64,000 nt of DNA from Lachnocurva sp045579705. GTDB lineage: Bacteria > Bacillota > Clostridia > Lachnospirales > Lachnospiraceae. The position numbers and the translations under genes are program-made. This document shows positions 26,568 to 33,325 of the stretch, one piece after another; positions within the stretch are counted from its first letter, which is position 1; the number at the start of each line of letters is the position of its first letter. Under the pieces are notes generated by a model. It had not been told where the DNA came from. It was given only the letters and a program-made list of their open reading frames with translations, and searched no databases. The stretch lies in the NCBI GenBank assembly GCA_045579705.1, contig JAZNMP010000004.1:1-64000 (forward strand), read 5' to 3'.

Positions 26568-26639
26568 TAGTTCGTAGGGGAATCGAACCCCTGTTTCCGC
26601 CGTGAGAGGGCGGCGTCTTAACCGCTTGACCAACGAACC
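26568..26639 (-). tRNA. tRNA-Glu, anticodon CTC
   Basis: A complete 72-base cloverleaf can be drawn: 7-bp acceptor stem, GTC/GAC D-stem, CCGCC/GGCGG anticodon stem enclosing CTCTCAC (anticodon CTC, reading GAG), four-base variable loop and an AGGGG/CCCCT T-stem with loop TTCGATT. The discriminator base is A. The 3' CCA is not encoded, and the first acceptor pair is G1-U72, not the usual G-C. A strong promoter lies about 50 bases upstream and a terminator 27 bases downstream. Confidence 0.95.
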
Positions 26640-26689
26640 AGAACTTTGTTGTTTTGGGCTTATTGCTCATCCCCGCCGCAACAATGAAT

Positions 26690-26718
26690 ACTATACAGGA
26701 AAGTCTTTAGGATTGCAA
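26690..26718 (-). promoter_or_regulatory. Promoter of tRNA-Glu / rimP-nusA-infB unit
   Basis: Minus-strand TTGCAA (26713-26718) and TATAGT (26690-26695) with a 17-base spacer, 50 bases before the tRNA 5' end. It is preceded by phased A-tracts, as expected for a highly expressed stable-RNA promoter. Confidence 0.8.
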
Positions 26719-26721
26719 GTG

Positions 26722-26750
26722 TTTTTTTTACTTTTTTTGTAAGTTTTTTT
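26722..26750 (-). promoter_or_regulatory. Phased A-tracts, candidate UP element
   Basis: Three minus-strand A-runs of 8, 7 and 7 bases (26722-26729, 26732-26738, 26744-26750) lie directly upstream of the -35 box, spaced roughly one helical turn apart. Such A-tracts bend DNA and contact the polymerase alpha subunit at stable-RNA promoters. Between here and 26849 I see no gene. Confidence 0.6.
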
Positions 26751-26849
26751 GTTTTGAGCAGAAAAGCAGCTTGCATTCGCCGTTATCACAGCTTACTTTT
26801 GCTGTTTTCACAGCTTGTTCTTGCACCTAATTTACACCGTCCCGCTCCT

Positions 26850-27019
26850 AATACCTACCAAATCCTCATTTCAAGCTTTTAGGTGGGTATTCTTCGCATC
26901 CTTTGCTCGTTTAAATACCCACCAATTCTCTATTTCAAGCTTTTTGGTGGGTATTCTTCGCGCCTTTCCTTCGTACAAATACCTACCAATCTTCTATTTC
27001 AAACTTTTTGGTGGGTATT
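26850..27019. repeat. Hairpin array A: three inverted-repeat units, 64-bp period
   Basis: Three near-identical units begin at 26850, 26914 and 26978, exactly 64 bases apart. Each has a left arm AATACCYACCAA, an 18-base loop containing TTTCAAG/TTTCAAA, and a right arm TTGGTGGGTATT; unit 2 (26914-26955) is a perfect 12-bp inverted repeat, unit 3 has one wobble, unit 1 one mismatch. The linkers share a CTTCGC start. An apparent 118-codon reading frame across it only translates the repeats. Confidence 0.92.
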
Positions 27020-27040
27020 CTTCGCGCTTCAAAACTAAAT

Positions 27041-27108
27041 CAAGTGCGGCTAACACCGCAGAAGTATCCTATTATGTTTGCTTGATCACAGCCTTTCAGC
27101 AAAAAAGC
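27041..27108. repeat. 68-bp direct repeat, copy 1 (flanks array A)
   Basis: Begins CAAGTGCGGCTAACACCGCA and ends in AAAAAAGC; identical at about 61 of 68 positions to copy 2, which lies exactly 720 bases away. It contains a small hairpin (TGCGG/CCGCA) enclosed by TCAAG/CTTGA. It starts one array period after the third A unit. Confidence 0.9.
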
Positions 27109-27193
27109 AGCCTGTCAAGGATGGCGAAGCCACCGAAGGCTACGTCCTTGACAGGCTGCTTTCTTTGCTGAATATAATCAGACAAGCAAACAT
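27074..27193. terminator. 120-bp imperfect palindrome, bidirectional terminator-like
   Basis: Nested inverted repeats: ATGTTTGCTTG/CAAGCAAACAT (27074-27084, 27183-27193), TTCAGCAAA/TTTGCTGAA (27095-27103, 27164-27172) and a perfect AGCAGCCTGTCAAGGA/TCCTTGACAGGCTGCT core (27106-27121, 27145-27160). The 23-base apex forms two mini-hairpins (TGGC-GAA-GCCA and CCGAAGG). T-runs follow the core on both strands, six on the minus strand and TTTCTTT on the plus strand. Confidence 0.85.
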
Positions 27194-27310
27194 ATATCAA
27201 TATCCTGCGCTCTCGCACCAATCCCACTCTATGAGCGAAGCGAACGCTCGATTAACACCTAAAGCATAAAGCAAGTCAAAAGAATTAGTATGAATCTCTA
27301 CTTTTCCTGA

Positions 27311-27750
27311 ATTACACACCAACCTCAAATTTTAAGCACTAGTGTGAAACTACTACTTCCGTTAATCTCACACCACCAATGAACTTGAAGCAATGGTGTG
27401 AATCCATGCATTTCCTCAATTTCACACCACACCTCAAAAAAACCACTGGTGTGAGATTAACTATTTCTTACTTTTCACACCAAATAAAATCTTGAAATGA
27501 TGGTGTGAAACTGAAGCTTTTCCTGATTTCACACCACGCCCCATTTTAGGCACTAGTGTGAAACTACTACTTCCGTTAATCTCACACCACCAATGAGCCA
27601 AATGTAATGGTGTGATACCTAGCATTTCCTCAATTTCACACCACGCCTCAAAAAAGTCACTGGTGTGAGATTAACTATTTCTTTCTTTTCACACCAAATA
27701 AAATCTTGAAATGATGGTGTGAAACTGAAGCTTTTCCTAATTTTACACCA
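27311..27750. repeat. Hairpin array B: alternating octamer array with 4-unit higher-order repeat
   Basis: TCACACCA and its complement TGGTGTGA alternate about every 26.7 bases, giving hairpin units starting near 27314, 27368, 27422, 27475, 27529, 27582, 27636, 27689 and 27743 (steps 54, 54, 53, 54, 53, 54, 53, 54). Units 1-4 and 5-8 are near copies of each other, a higher-order repeat of 215/214 bases. The last unit is cut off by direct-repeat copy 2, and a decayed half-unit precedes the first. No coding potential is evident. Confidence 0.93.
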
Positions 27751-27760
27751 TACCTCATTT

Positions 27761-27828
27761 CAAGTGCGGCTAACGCCGCAAAGGAATCCTATTATGTTTG
27801 CTTGATCACACCCATTCATCAAAAAAGC
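27761..27828. repeat. 68-bp direct repeat, copy 2 (flanks array B)
   Basis: Second copy of the repeat at 27041-27108. Here the inner hairpin is perfect (TGCGGC-TAAC-GCCGCA), where copy 1 has a mismatch. Its terminal AAAAAAGC forms the U-run of the galE terminator, just as copy 1 forms the U-run of the 27106-27160 hairpin. Confidence 0.9.
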
Positions 27829-27867
27829 GAAAATAGCTCAGAGCGTAAAGCTCGCATTCACCTATTT
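27821..27867 (-). terminator. Probable galE terminator
   Basis: Starting at the galE stop codon, AAATAG/CTATTT (outer) and GAGC/GCTC (inner) pair imperfectly and are followed by CGCTTTTTT on the minus strand. Confidence 0.65.
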
Positions 27868-28882
27868 ACTCTTCATATCCATTAGGATTATTCTTCTGCC
27901 AGTTCCATGAATCACGGCACATTTCGAGGATACCAAATTCAGCTTCCCAGCCGAGTTCTTCCTTTGCCTTTGTAGCATCAGAATAGCAAGCAGCTACGTC
28001 GCCAGAACGACGAGGTCCGATTTCATATTTGATTTCAATATCATTAGCTTTCTCGAAATTCTTTACGATATCGAGTACGCTGTAACCTACGCCAGTACCA
28101 AGATTGTAGATAGAAAGACCTGAACCTGGCTCGAGTTTCTTAAGAGCTTTTACATGTCCCTTTGCAAGATCAACTACATGGATATAATCACGTACGCCTG
28201 TACCATCTGGTGTGTCGTAGTCATCACCAAAGATAGTAAGATGATCAAGCTTGCTTACAGCGACCTGTGTTATGTAAGGCATAAGGTTGTTTGGAATACC
28301 ATTTGGGTTCTCGCCCATACGTCCTGATGGATGAGCTCCAATAGGATTGAAATAACGAAGGAGAACTACATTCCACTCTTCGTCTGCTTTCTGGATATCT
28401 GAAAGAACCTGCTCAAGCATAGACTTAGTCCAGCCATATGGATTTGTACATGTTCCCTTTGGACATTTCTCAGTAATAGGGATTTCAGCAGGATCACCAT
28501 AAACTGTAGCTGATGATGAGAAGATGATGTTCTTTATGCCATGCTGTCTCATAACATCTACAAGTGTAAGTGTTCCAGCGATGTTGTTCTCATAATACTC
28601 CCAAGGTTTTCTAACAGATTCACCTACAGCCTTAAGACCGGCAAAATGAATTACGCTGTCAATTTCTTCTTTATCAAAAATCTCATTAAGAGCCTCTCTG
28701 TCGAGGATATCTGCCTTGTAGAATTTAACTTTCTTTCCAGTAAGCTCTTCTACACGCTCCAGAGATTTCATACTCGAATTTGAAAGGTTGTCTAGAACTA
28801 CAACGTCATAACCAGACTCAATTAGTTCTACACATGTATGGCTGCCAATAAAGCCCGTACCACCTGTTACTAATATTGCCAT
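27866..28882 (-). CDS. galE: UDP-glucose 4-epimerase
   Basis: Interconverts UDP-glucose and UDP-galactose with bound NAD (Leloir pathway and cell-surface sugar supply). The Rossmann motif TGGTGFIGSH is at about 6-15, the catalytic SSSATVYG at about 121-128 and the YxxxK pair in NPYGWTKSMLE near 146-156; HVVDLAKGHVKAL follows. Length 338 is normal. It stands alone with its own extended -10 promoter and terminator. An AAGGAGG-type site precedes the ATG. Its 3' side borders the hairpin-array region. Confidence 0.96.
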   Translation of the reverse strand: MAILVTGGTGFIGSHTCVELIESGYDVVVLDNLSNSSMKSLERVEELTGKKVKFYKADILDREALNEIFDKEEIDSVIHFAGLKAVGESVRKPWEYYENNIAGTLTLVDVMRQHGIKNIIFSSSATVYGDPAEIPITEKCPKGTCTNPYGWTKSMLEQVLSDIQKADEEWNVVLLRYFNPIGAHPSGRMGENPNGIPNNLMPYITQVAVSKLDHLTIFGDDYDTPDGTGVRDYIHVVDLAKGHVKALKKLEPGSGLSIYNLGTGVGYSVLDIVKNFEKANDIEIKYEIGPRRSGDVAACYSDATKAKEELGWEAEFGILEMCRDSWNWQKNNPNGYEE

Positions 28883-28946
28883 ATTAACTCCTCCTTAAAT
28901 ACGAAGAATACGATTCATACAAATCGCAAACTTTAGTCCGCCTAGT

Positions 28947-28955
28947 ATTATATCA
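28947..28955 (-). promoter_or_regulatory. Extended -10 promoter of galE
   Basis: Minus-strand TGATATAAT (TG, one base, TATAAT) about 65 bases before the galE start. The expected -35 position falls in the T-run of the rplT terminator and matches poorly, typical for an extended -10 promoter. Confidence 0.68.
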
Positions 28956-28968
28956 CACTATTTGGAAT

Positions 28969-29002
28969 ATAAAAAAAGAAAGGCAAATTCTCATTGCCTT
29001 TC
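28969..29002 (-). terminator. Intrinsic terminator of infC-rpmI-rplT
   Basis: Perfect 9-bp stem GAAAGGCAA/TTGCCTTTC (28994-29002 and 28978-28986), seven-base loop, and a run of seven U on the minus strand. Confidence 0.93.
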
Positions 29003-29015
29003 TTCAAGTACAAGA

Positions 29016-29372
29016 TTATGCTAATTTGCTTGAAGCAACTTCACAAAGCTTTGTGAATGCAGCTGCATCATTTACAGCAAGGTCAGCAAGCATCTTACGG
29101 TTGATCTCTACGTTTGCAACCTTAAGACCATGCATAAGTCTGCTGTATGAAAGACCGTTAAGTCTAGCAGCAGCGTTGATTCTTGCAATCCAAAGAGATC
29201 TGAACTGTCTCTTTCTCTCTTTACGTCCTGAGTATGATGTTGCCATCGCTCTCATTACAGACTGCTTAGCTACACGATACTGCTTAGATCTAGCTCCGCG
29301 GTATCCCTTAGCCATCTTAAGTACTCTATTATGTTTCTTTCTGGCGTTCATTCCGCCCTTGATTCTTGCCAT
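29016..29372 (-). CDS. rplT: 50S ribosomal protein L20
   Basis: Early-assembly 23S rRNA-binding protein and, in Firmicutes, the autoregulator of this operon. The basic N-terminal extension (KHNRVLKMAKGYRGARSKQYR, core KMAKGYRGARSK near 18-29) and the globular domain (RRQFRSLWIARINAAAR-like KRQFRSLWIARINAA, about 58-72) match the family. Length 118. Last gene of infC-rpmI-rplT, 25 bases after rpmI, followed by a strong terminator. Confidence 0.98.
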   Translation of the reverse strand: MARIKGGMNARKKHNRVLKMAKGYRGARSKQYRVAKQSVMRAMATSYSGRKERKRQFRSLWIARINAAARLNGLSYSRLMHGLKVANVEINRKMLADLAVNDAAAFTKLCEVASSKLA

Positions 29373-29397
29373 CTTTTAATACCTCCTGATCCAAAAA

Positions 29398-29595
29398 TTA
29401 AAGATAAGGTAAAATCTTCTTCATGTTCTTTACATTTGTGTCATCTGTGATAGTTGACTTACGAAGATTTCTCTTTCTCTTTGTGCTCTTCTTTGTCAGG
29501 ATGTGGCTCTTGTAAGCTTTAGCTCTCTTAAGCTTACCTGTACCTGTTTTCTTGAAACGCTTTGCAGCTGCCCTGTTTGTCTTAATCTTAGGCAT
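29398..29595 (-). CDS. rpmI: 50S ribosomal protein L35
   Basis: 65-residue basic ribosomal protein; the MPKIKTNRAAAKRFKKTGTG start and the KRKRNLRKST core are diagnostic. It lies between infC (14 bases) and rplT (25 bases) in the universal order. Confidence 0.98.
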   Translation of the reverse strand: MPKIKTNRAAAKRFKKTGTGKLKRAKAYKSHILTKKSTKRKRNLRKSTITDDTNVKNMKKILPYL

Positions 29596-29609
29596 AGTTT
29601 AGTTCCTCC

Positions 29610-30128
29610 TTACTTCTTCTTGGCTGTTACTGGTGCCAAGACCATTGAGATGCTCCTGCCTTCCAACTTTGGTGCTTTTTCAATTGTAGAGATGTCTGAA
29701 AGAGTCTCTGCGAAATCTGTAAGAATGTGGCTAGTTGTGGAAATGTGAGCCATTTCTCTACCTCTGAATCGAAGTGTAACCTTAACCTTGTTTCCTTTTG
29801 TAAGGAACTTACGTGCAGCATTTGACTTTGTATTGACATCATTTGTGTCAATATTTGGTGACATACGAATTTCTTTCACTTCGAATGTACGCTGCTTCTT
29901 CTTCGCTTCCTTTTCTTTACGCGCCATTTCATAGCGGTATTTACCGTAATCGATAATCTTGCAAACAGGTGGCTTCGCATTTGGAGCAACCTTTACAAGG
30001 TCTAAATCCTCTTTACGGGCCAATTCAAGCGCATCTCTAGAAGACATAATTCCTAACTGTTCACCGTTCTTGCCGATCAGTCTTACTTCTTTGTCTCTGA
30101 TCTGCTCATTAATCATTGAATCGCTAAT
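29610..30128 (-). CDS. infC: Translation initiation factor IF-3, non-canonical ATT start
   Basis: IF-3 keeps ribosomal subunits apart and proofreads start codons. The N-domain (MINEQIRDKEVRLIGKNGEQ, about 5-24), linker and C-domain (VKVTLRFRGREMAH, about 110-123) are present. I start at ATT (30126-30128), seven bases after GGAGG, giving MSDSMINEQ and 172 residues; the first ATG lies four codons downstream and too far from the site. A rare start codon in infC is the well-known basis of IF-3 self-control. It is preceded by a leader with terminator and antiterminator. Confidence 0.93.
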   Translation of the reverse strand: MSDSMINEQIRDKEVRLIGKNGEQLGIMSSRDALELARKEDLDLVKVAPNAKPPVCKIIDYGKYRYEMARKEKEAKKKQRTFEVKEIRMSPNIDTNDVNTKSNAARKFLTKGNKVKVTLRFRGREMAHISTTSHILTDFAETLSDISTIEKAPKLEGRSISMVLAPVTAKKK

Positions 30129-30283
30129 GGTAATACCTCCATACAAAATAAAAAAGCGGATAGGCAGGCTATCCACTAGTAAAAGAGACTAACCGAAAAC
30201 TCGGCTAATTAATCTTTATTAACGCTAAGTCGCAGTATTTCAGCGCTTAGGTGAGAGTGGATGCTCTGCTTTTATTAACAACA
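30129..30283 (-). promoter_or_regulatory. infC-rpmI-rplT leader RNA with antiterminator (L20-leader-like)
   Basis: The leader contains several hairpins (for example CTAAG/CTTAG and AGCCGA/TCGGTT). Minus-strand ATCCACT (30256-30262) can pair with AGTGGAT (30171-30177), and this long-range pairing shares bases with the 5' arm of the terminator at 30158-30174. The two folds are mutually exclusive, the logic of the Firmicute L20 leader in which L20 binding favours termination. Assignment to that class is by context and fold, not by alignment. Confidence 0.72.
30147..30174 (-). terminator. Attenuator terminator in the infC leader
   Basis: Stem GGATAG/CTATCC (30169-30174 and 30158-30163) with a five-base loop and a U-rich run (TTTTTTATTTT) that runs up to the infC Shine-Dalgarno. 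Confidence 0.85.
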
Positions 30284-30289
30284 TCAAGT

Positions 30290-30318
30290 AATATAGCACC
30301 TTTCAAGGCAGACGTCAA
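30290..30318 (-). promoter_or_regulatory. Promoter of infC operon with flanking dyad
   Basis: Minus-strand TTGACG (30313-30318) and TATATT (30290-30295), 17-base spacer. An 8-bp inverted repeat ATAGCACC/GGTGCTAT surrounds the -35 box and touches the -10 box. On the plus strand the same repeat is followed by TTTTTT, so it may instead terminate antisense transcripts. Confidence 0.75.
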
Positions 30319-30358
30319 GCATTTCGGTGCTATTTTTTCACAATACAATTAAATAAAT

Positions 30359-31177
30359 CTACAAAACAAACTTTTCAAACACTTCGGCTACTCCTGAGTG
30401 TTCGCAGTCGTTCTCCGTGATATAATCGGCCACAGCTTTTGTCTCCGGATGCGCATTTGCCATAGCACAGCCTAGTCCCGCGTCTTCGATCATAGAAATA
30501 TCGTTTCTCTCATCGCCGACTGCTATAGTATCAGTGATATCTCTGCCGAGACTTTCTGTCAGGGTGCGAAGCCCCAAGCCCTTATCAACTCCGACTTTAA
30601 CGAACTCCAGATACTCCATGCATGAAAAAAAGCTGTTCACTTTCCAGTCTGCCTCACTTAATTTAAACTCGTTCTGAAAATCTACAAGACGCTCATGGTT
30701 TTCAAAATCAGCAAGTAAGACTTTATAGATTTCGACACCTTTGTCTAAAATCTCAGACGGATCATCATAGAGCGTATGTGAATCATTCGTGATTCTTATG
30801 TAACGCTTGAACTCTTCACCTTCGTTCGGACAGTAAATTCCATGCTCTGCAAAGGCGACAGCAAAGATACCTCTGGCCTTAGCCGCCTGAAGGAGGCTGA
30901 CTACTCCTCTTATATCCATAGGATTTCTGGCTATTACCTCTTCCGAAGCTACATTTCGAACCAGGCCACCATGATATCCTATCTGGTATAGATTTGGATG
31001 AGAGATTCCCAGCTCCTTTAAAGCAAGAGATCCACCGTAAACAGATCTACCAGAACAGATTGAGACAATGTTTCCCTCTTCGAGAGCCTGTGTTATAGCG
31101 TTTCTATTCTCAACAGAAACACGCTTCTCGTGATCCAACAAAGTATCATCCAAATCTAAAAATACCAATTTATTCAT
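30359..31177 (-). CDS. Cof-type HAD-IIB hydrolase
   Basis: Predicted cytosolic phosphatase of the haloacid dehalogenase superfamily, subclass IIB. Motif I LDLDDTLLD is at about 6-14 (nucleophile D8), motif II CSGRS near 41-45, and the late metal-binding motif AVGDERNDISMIEDAG near 219-234. An IIB cap domain lies between. Substrate unknown; family members dephosphorylate sugar phosphates or flavin and vitamin intermediates. It overlaps the ppk stop by four bases, so it is coupled to polyphosphate metabolism genes. Confidence 0.9.
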   Translation of the reverse strand: MNKLVFLDLDDTLLDHEKRVSVENRNAITQALEEGNIVSICSGRSVYGGSLALKELGISHPNLYQIGYHGGLVRNVASEEVIARNPMDIRGVVSLLQAAKARGIFAVAFAEHGIYCPNEGEEFKRYIRITNDSHTLYDDPSEILDKGVEIYKVLLADFENHERLVDFQNEFKLSEADWKVNSFFSCMEYLEFVKVGVDKGLGLRTLTESLGRDITDTIAVGDERNDISMIEDAGLGCAMANAHPETKAVADYITENDCEHSGVAEVFEKFVL

Positions 31178-33315
31178 ACTAACTTACTATCTCCTAAATG
31201 CTTTGATTTCAGGCGTTCACGCGCCTCACGGGTAAAGATGTACTGAGAACCATGCTCATCCAGTGAAACACCTTCTGTTCTCACGAACTCACCCTTTGAT
31301 GTCATATGATAGGCTTTTCTCCTATCATTTAATTCTACATCCAGATAATGTACTACCTGCTCTTTTATAGCGTTATCTTCTACCGGATAACAGATTTCTA
31401 CTCGACGATCAAGATTTCTAGGCATCCAGTCAGCTGAGCCCAGATAGATATCCTGGGCGCCATCATTAAAGAAATAGAAGATCCTCGCATGTTCCAGGAA
31501 CTCACCTACGATGGAGATAACTGAGATATTCTCACTGACACCTGGAATTCCCACTTTTAAAGAACAGATTCCACGGATGATCAGTTTAATCTCAACTCCA
31601 GCCTGAGAAGCTTCGTAAAGTTTCTGAATCATACCTTCATCGCAGAGGCTGTTCATCTTCGCAATGATGAGTCCGCGTCTCCCCGCTTTTGCATGAGCAA
31701 TCTCTCTGTCGATCATCATATAGAAACGCTCTCTCATCCAGATAGGTGCGACGATGAGTCGATTCCATACCGCAGGTTCTGAATATCCGGAAAGCATGTT
31801 GAATACGGCTGTCGCATCCTCTCCATAACTCTCAGAGCATGTAAACATACCACAGTCAGTATAATGCTTCGCAGTAGAATCATTATAATTACCAGTTCCC
31901 AGATGAACATATCTACGGATTCCATCGTCTTCTCTACGAACTATGAGCGCAATCTTACAATGTGTCTTTAGGCCTACTACACCGTAGATTACATGGCAGC
32001 CTGCCTGCTCGAGCTTCTTTGCCCAGAGGATATTGTGTTCCTCATCGAATCTGGCTTTAAGCTCAACCAGCACAGAAACCTGCTTACCATTCTCAGCTGC
32101 CTTAGAAAGCGCCTCGATAATCGGAGAATTACCGCTGACACGGTACAAAGTTTGCTTGATAGCCAGCACTTTGGGATCCACGGCAGCTTTTTTTATAAAA
32201 TCAACAACCGGGTCAAAGGACTCGTACGGATGCTGCAGAAAGATGTCGCCACGTCGAATTTCCTTAAAGATATCAGTACCGGGCATAAGTCTCGGATGGT
32301 TCACCGGCTCATGTGGTTTGAAATAAAGCTCCGGACGCTTTCCATCCTTTGGAATCTTTGAGAGGAAGGTCAAATCTATAGGACCGTTTATGTAAAAAAC
32401 ATCCTGCTCGTTGATTCCGAGGTTTGCCTTTAAGATGTTTATCAGTTTCTTGTTAACATCCTTCTCTACTTCGAGACGGATTACTTCTCCCCAGTCTCGC
32501 TTCTTGATTTGCTTTTCAATCTCTTTCAGTAAATCTTCGGCCTCATCCTCTTCGATATCAAAATCGGCATTTCTCATAATTCGATATGGGAAAGCATCGA
32601 CGACATCATAGTTCAGATAAAGCTTGTCCAGGTTCTTCTCTATAATCTGCTCCAGAAGGATGTAACTCTTTACCCCTTCTTTAGATGATGGCACGAGGAC
32701 CAATCTAGGAAGCACTGATGGAACCTGAACTGTTGCAAACTCGATTACCTTTTTCTTCTTCTCATGGCGAACGAGTCCGACTCGGTCCGGATTGCTCTGA
32801 ATGAGAGCTGCGATATTTAAAGTCTTATTACGAACGAGCGGAAAAGGTCTCGAAGCATCCACCGCCATCGGTGTTAAAACCGGATACACACTCGCTTCGA
32901 AATATTTGTCTACGAAATGAGCCTGTTCTTCGTTTAGCTCCTCATACTGAGAGATGATTTCAATCCCCTCCTCCGCTAGTAGCGGAAGAAGCTCGTCATT
33001 ATAAATTTCATACTGATCTTTGGAGAACTGCTTCGTAGCTTTGTTAATCTTCAAAAGCTGTTCTCTAGGAGTCATTCCCGCGATATCTTCCTTCGTATAT
33101 CCCGCGTGTACCATGTCCTTTAGGGACGCAACTCTAACCATATAGAATTCGTCAAGGTTGGAGGCAGTAATCGAGAGGAAACCGACTTTTTCCATAAGTG
33201 GATTTCCATCGTCTTTCGTTTCGTTTAATACACGCCTGTTAAAAGACAACCATGAAAGTTCACGATTTTCGTAGTATTTAGGATTTGATAAATCGAAAGT
33301 CTTTGATAATCGCAT
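31174..33315 (-). CDS. ppk1: Polyphosphate kinase 1
   Basis: Reversible polymerisation of ATP gamma-phosphate into inorganic polyphosphate. The N-terminal helical domain (LSWLSFNRRVL, about 19-29), head domain and two phospholipase-D-like C-terminal domains are present; VHLGTGNYNDSTAKHYTDCG (about 455-474) holds the autophosphorylated histidine region and YLGSADWMPRNLDRRVE (about 608-624) the second C-terminal motif. Length 713 is normal. It follows the Ppx-like gene by 10 bases, so synthesis and breakdown genes are joined. Confidence 0.95.
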   Translation of the reverse strand: MRLSKTFDLSNPKYYENRELSWLSFNRRVLNETKDDGNPLMEKVGFLSITASNLDEFYMVRVASLKDMVHAGYTKEDIAGMTPREQLLKINKATKQFSKDQYEIYNDELLPLLAEEGIEIISQYEELNEEQAHFVDKYFEASVYPVLTPMAVDASRPFPLVRNKTLNIAALIQSNPDRVGLVRHEKKKKVIEFATVQVPSVLPRLVLVPSSKEGVKSYILLEQIIEKNLDKLYLNYDVVDAFPYRIMRNADFDIEEDEAEDLLKEIEKQIKKRDWGEVIRLEVEKDVNKKLINILKANLGINEQDVFYINGPIDLTFLSKIPKDGKRPELYFKPHEPVNHPRLMPGTDIFKEIRRGDIFLQHPYESFDPVVDFIKKAAVDPKVLAIKQTLYRVSGNSPIIEALSKAAENGKQVSVLVELKARFDEEHNILWAKKLEQAGCHVIYGVVGLKTHCKIALIVRREDDGIRRYVHLGTGNYNDSTAKHYTDCGMFTCSESYGEDATAVFNMLSGYSEPAVWNRLIVAPIWMRERFYMMIDREIAHAKAGRRGLIIAKMNSLCDEGMIQKLYEASQAGVEIKLIIRGICSLKVGIPGVSENISVISIVGEFLEHARIFYFFNDGAQDIYLGSADWMPRNLDRRVEICYPVEDNAIKEQVVHYLDVELNDRRKAYHMTSKGEFVRTEGVSLDEHGSQYIFTREARERLKSKHLGDSKLV

Positions 33316-33325
33316 ATTATCCCCC

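Noticed and set aside
26815..27269. Plus-strand reading frames of 118 and 63 codons across the intergenic repeats
   Set aside because: They only translate the hairpin repeats and palindrome, have no ribosome site, and run against all other genes.
27311..27750. CRISPR array
   Set aside because: Arms are short, alternate in orientation, and the intervening pieces recur as a four-unit block, so there are no unique spacers; no cas genes are near.
27041..27828. Insertion sequence flanked by direct repeats
   Set aside because: The 650 bases between the copies contain no transposase and the repeats are far longer than target-site duplications.
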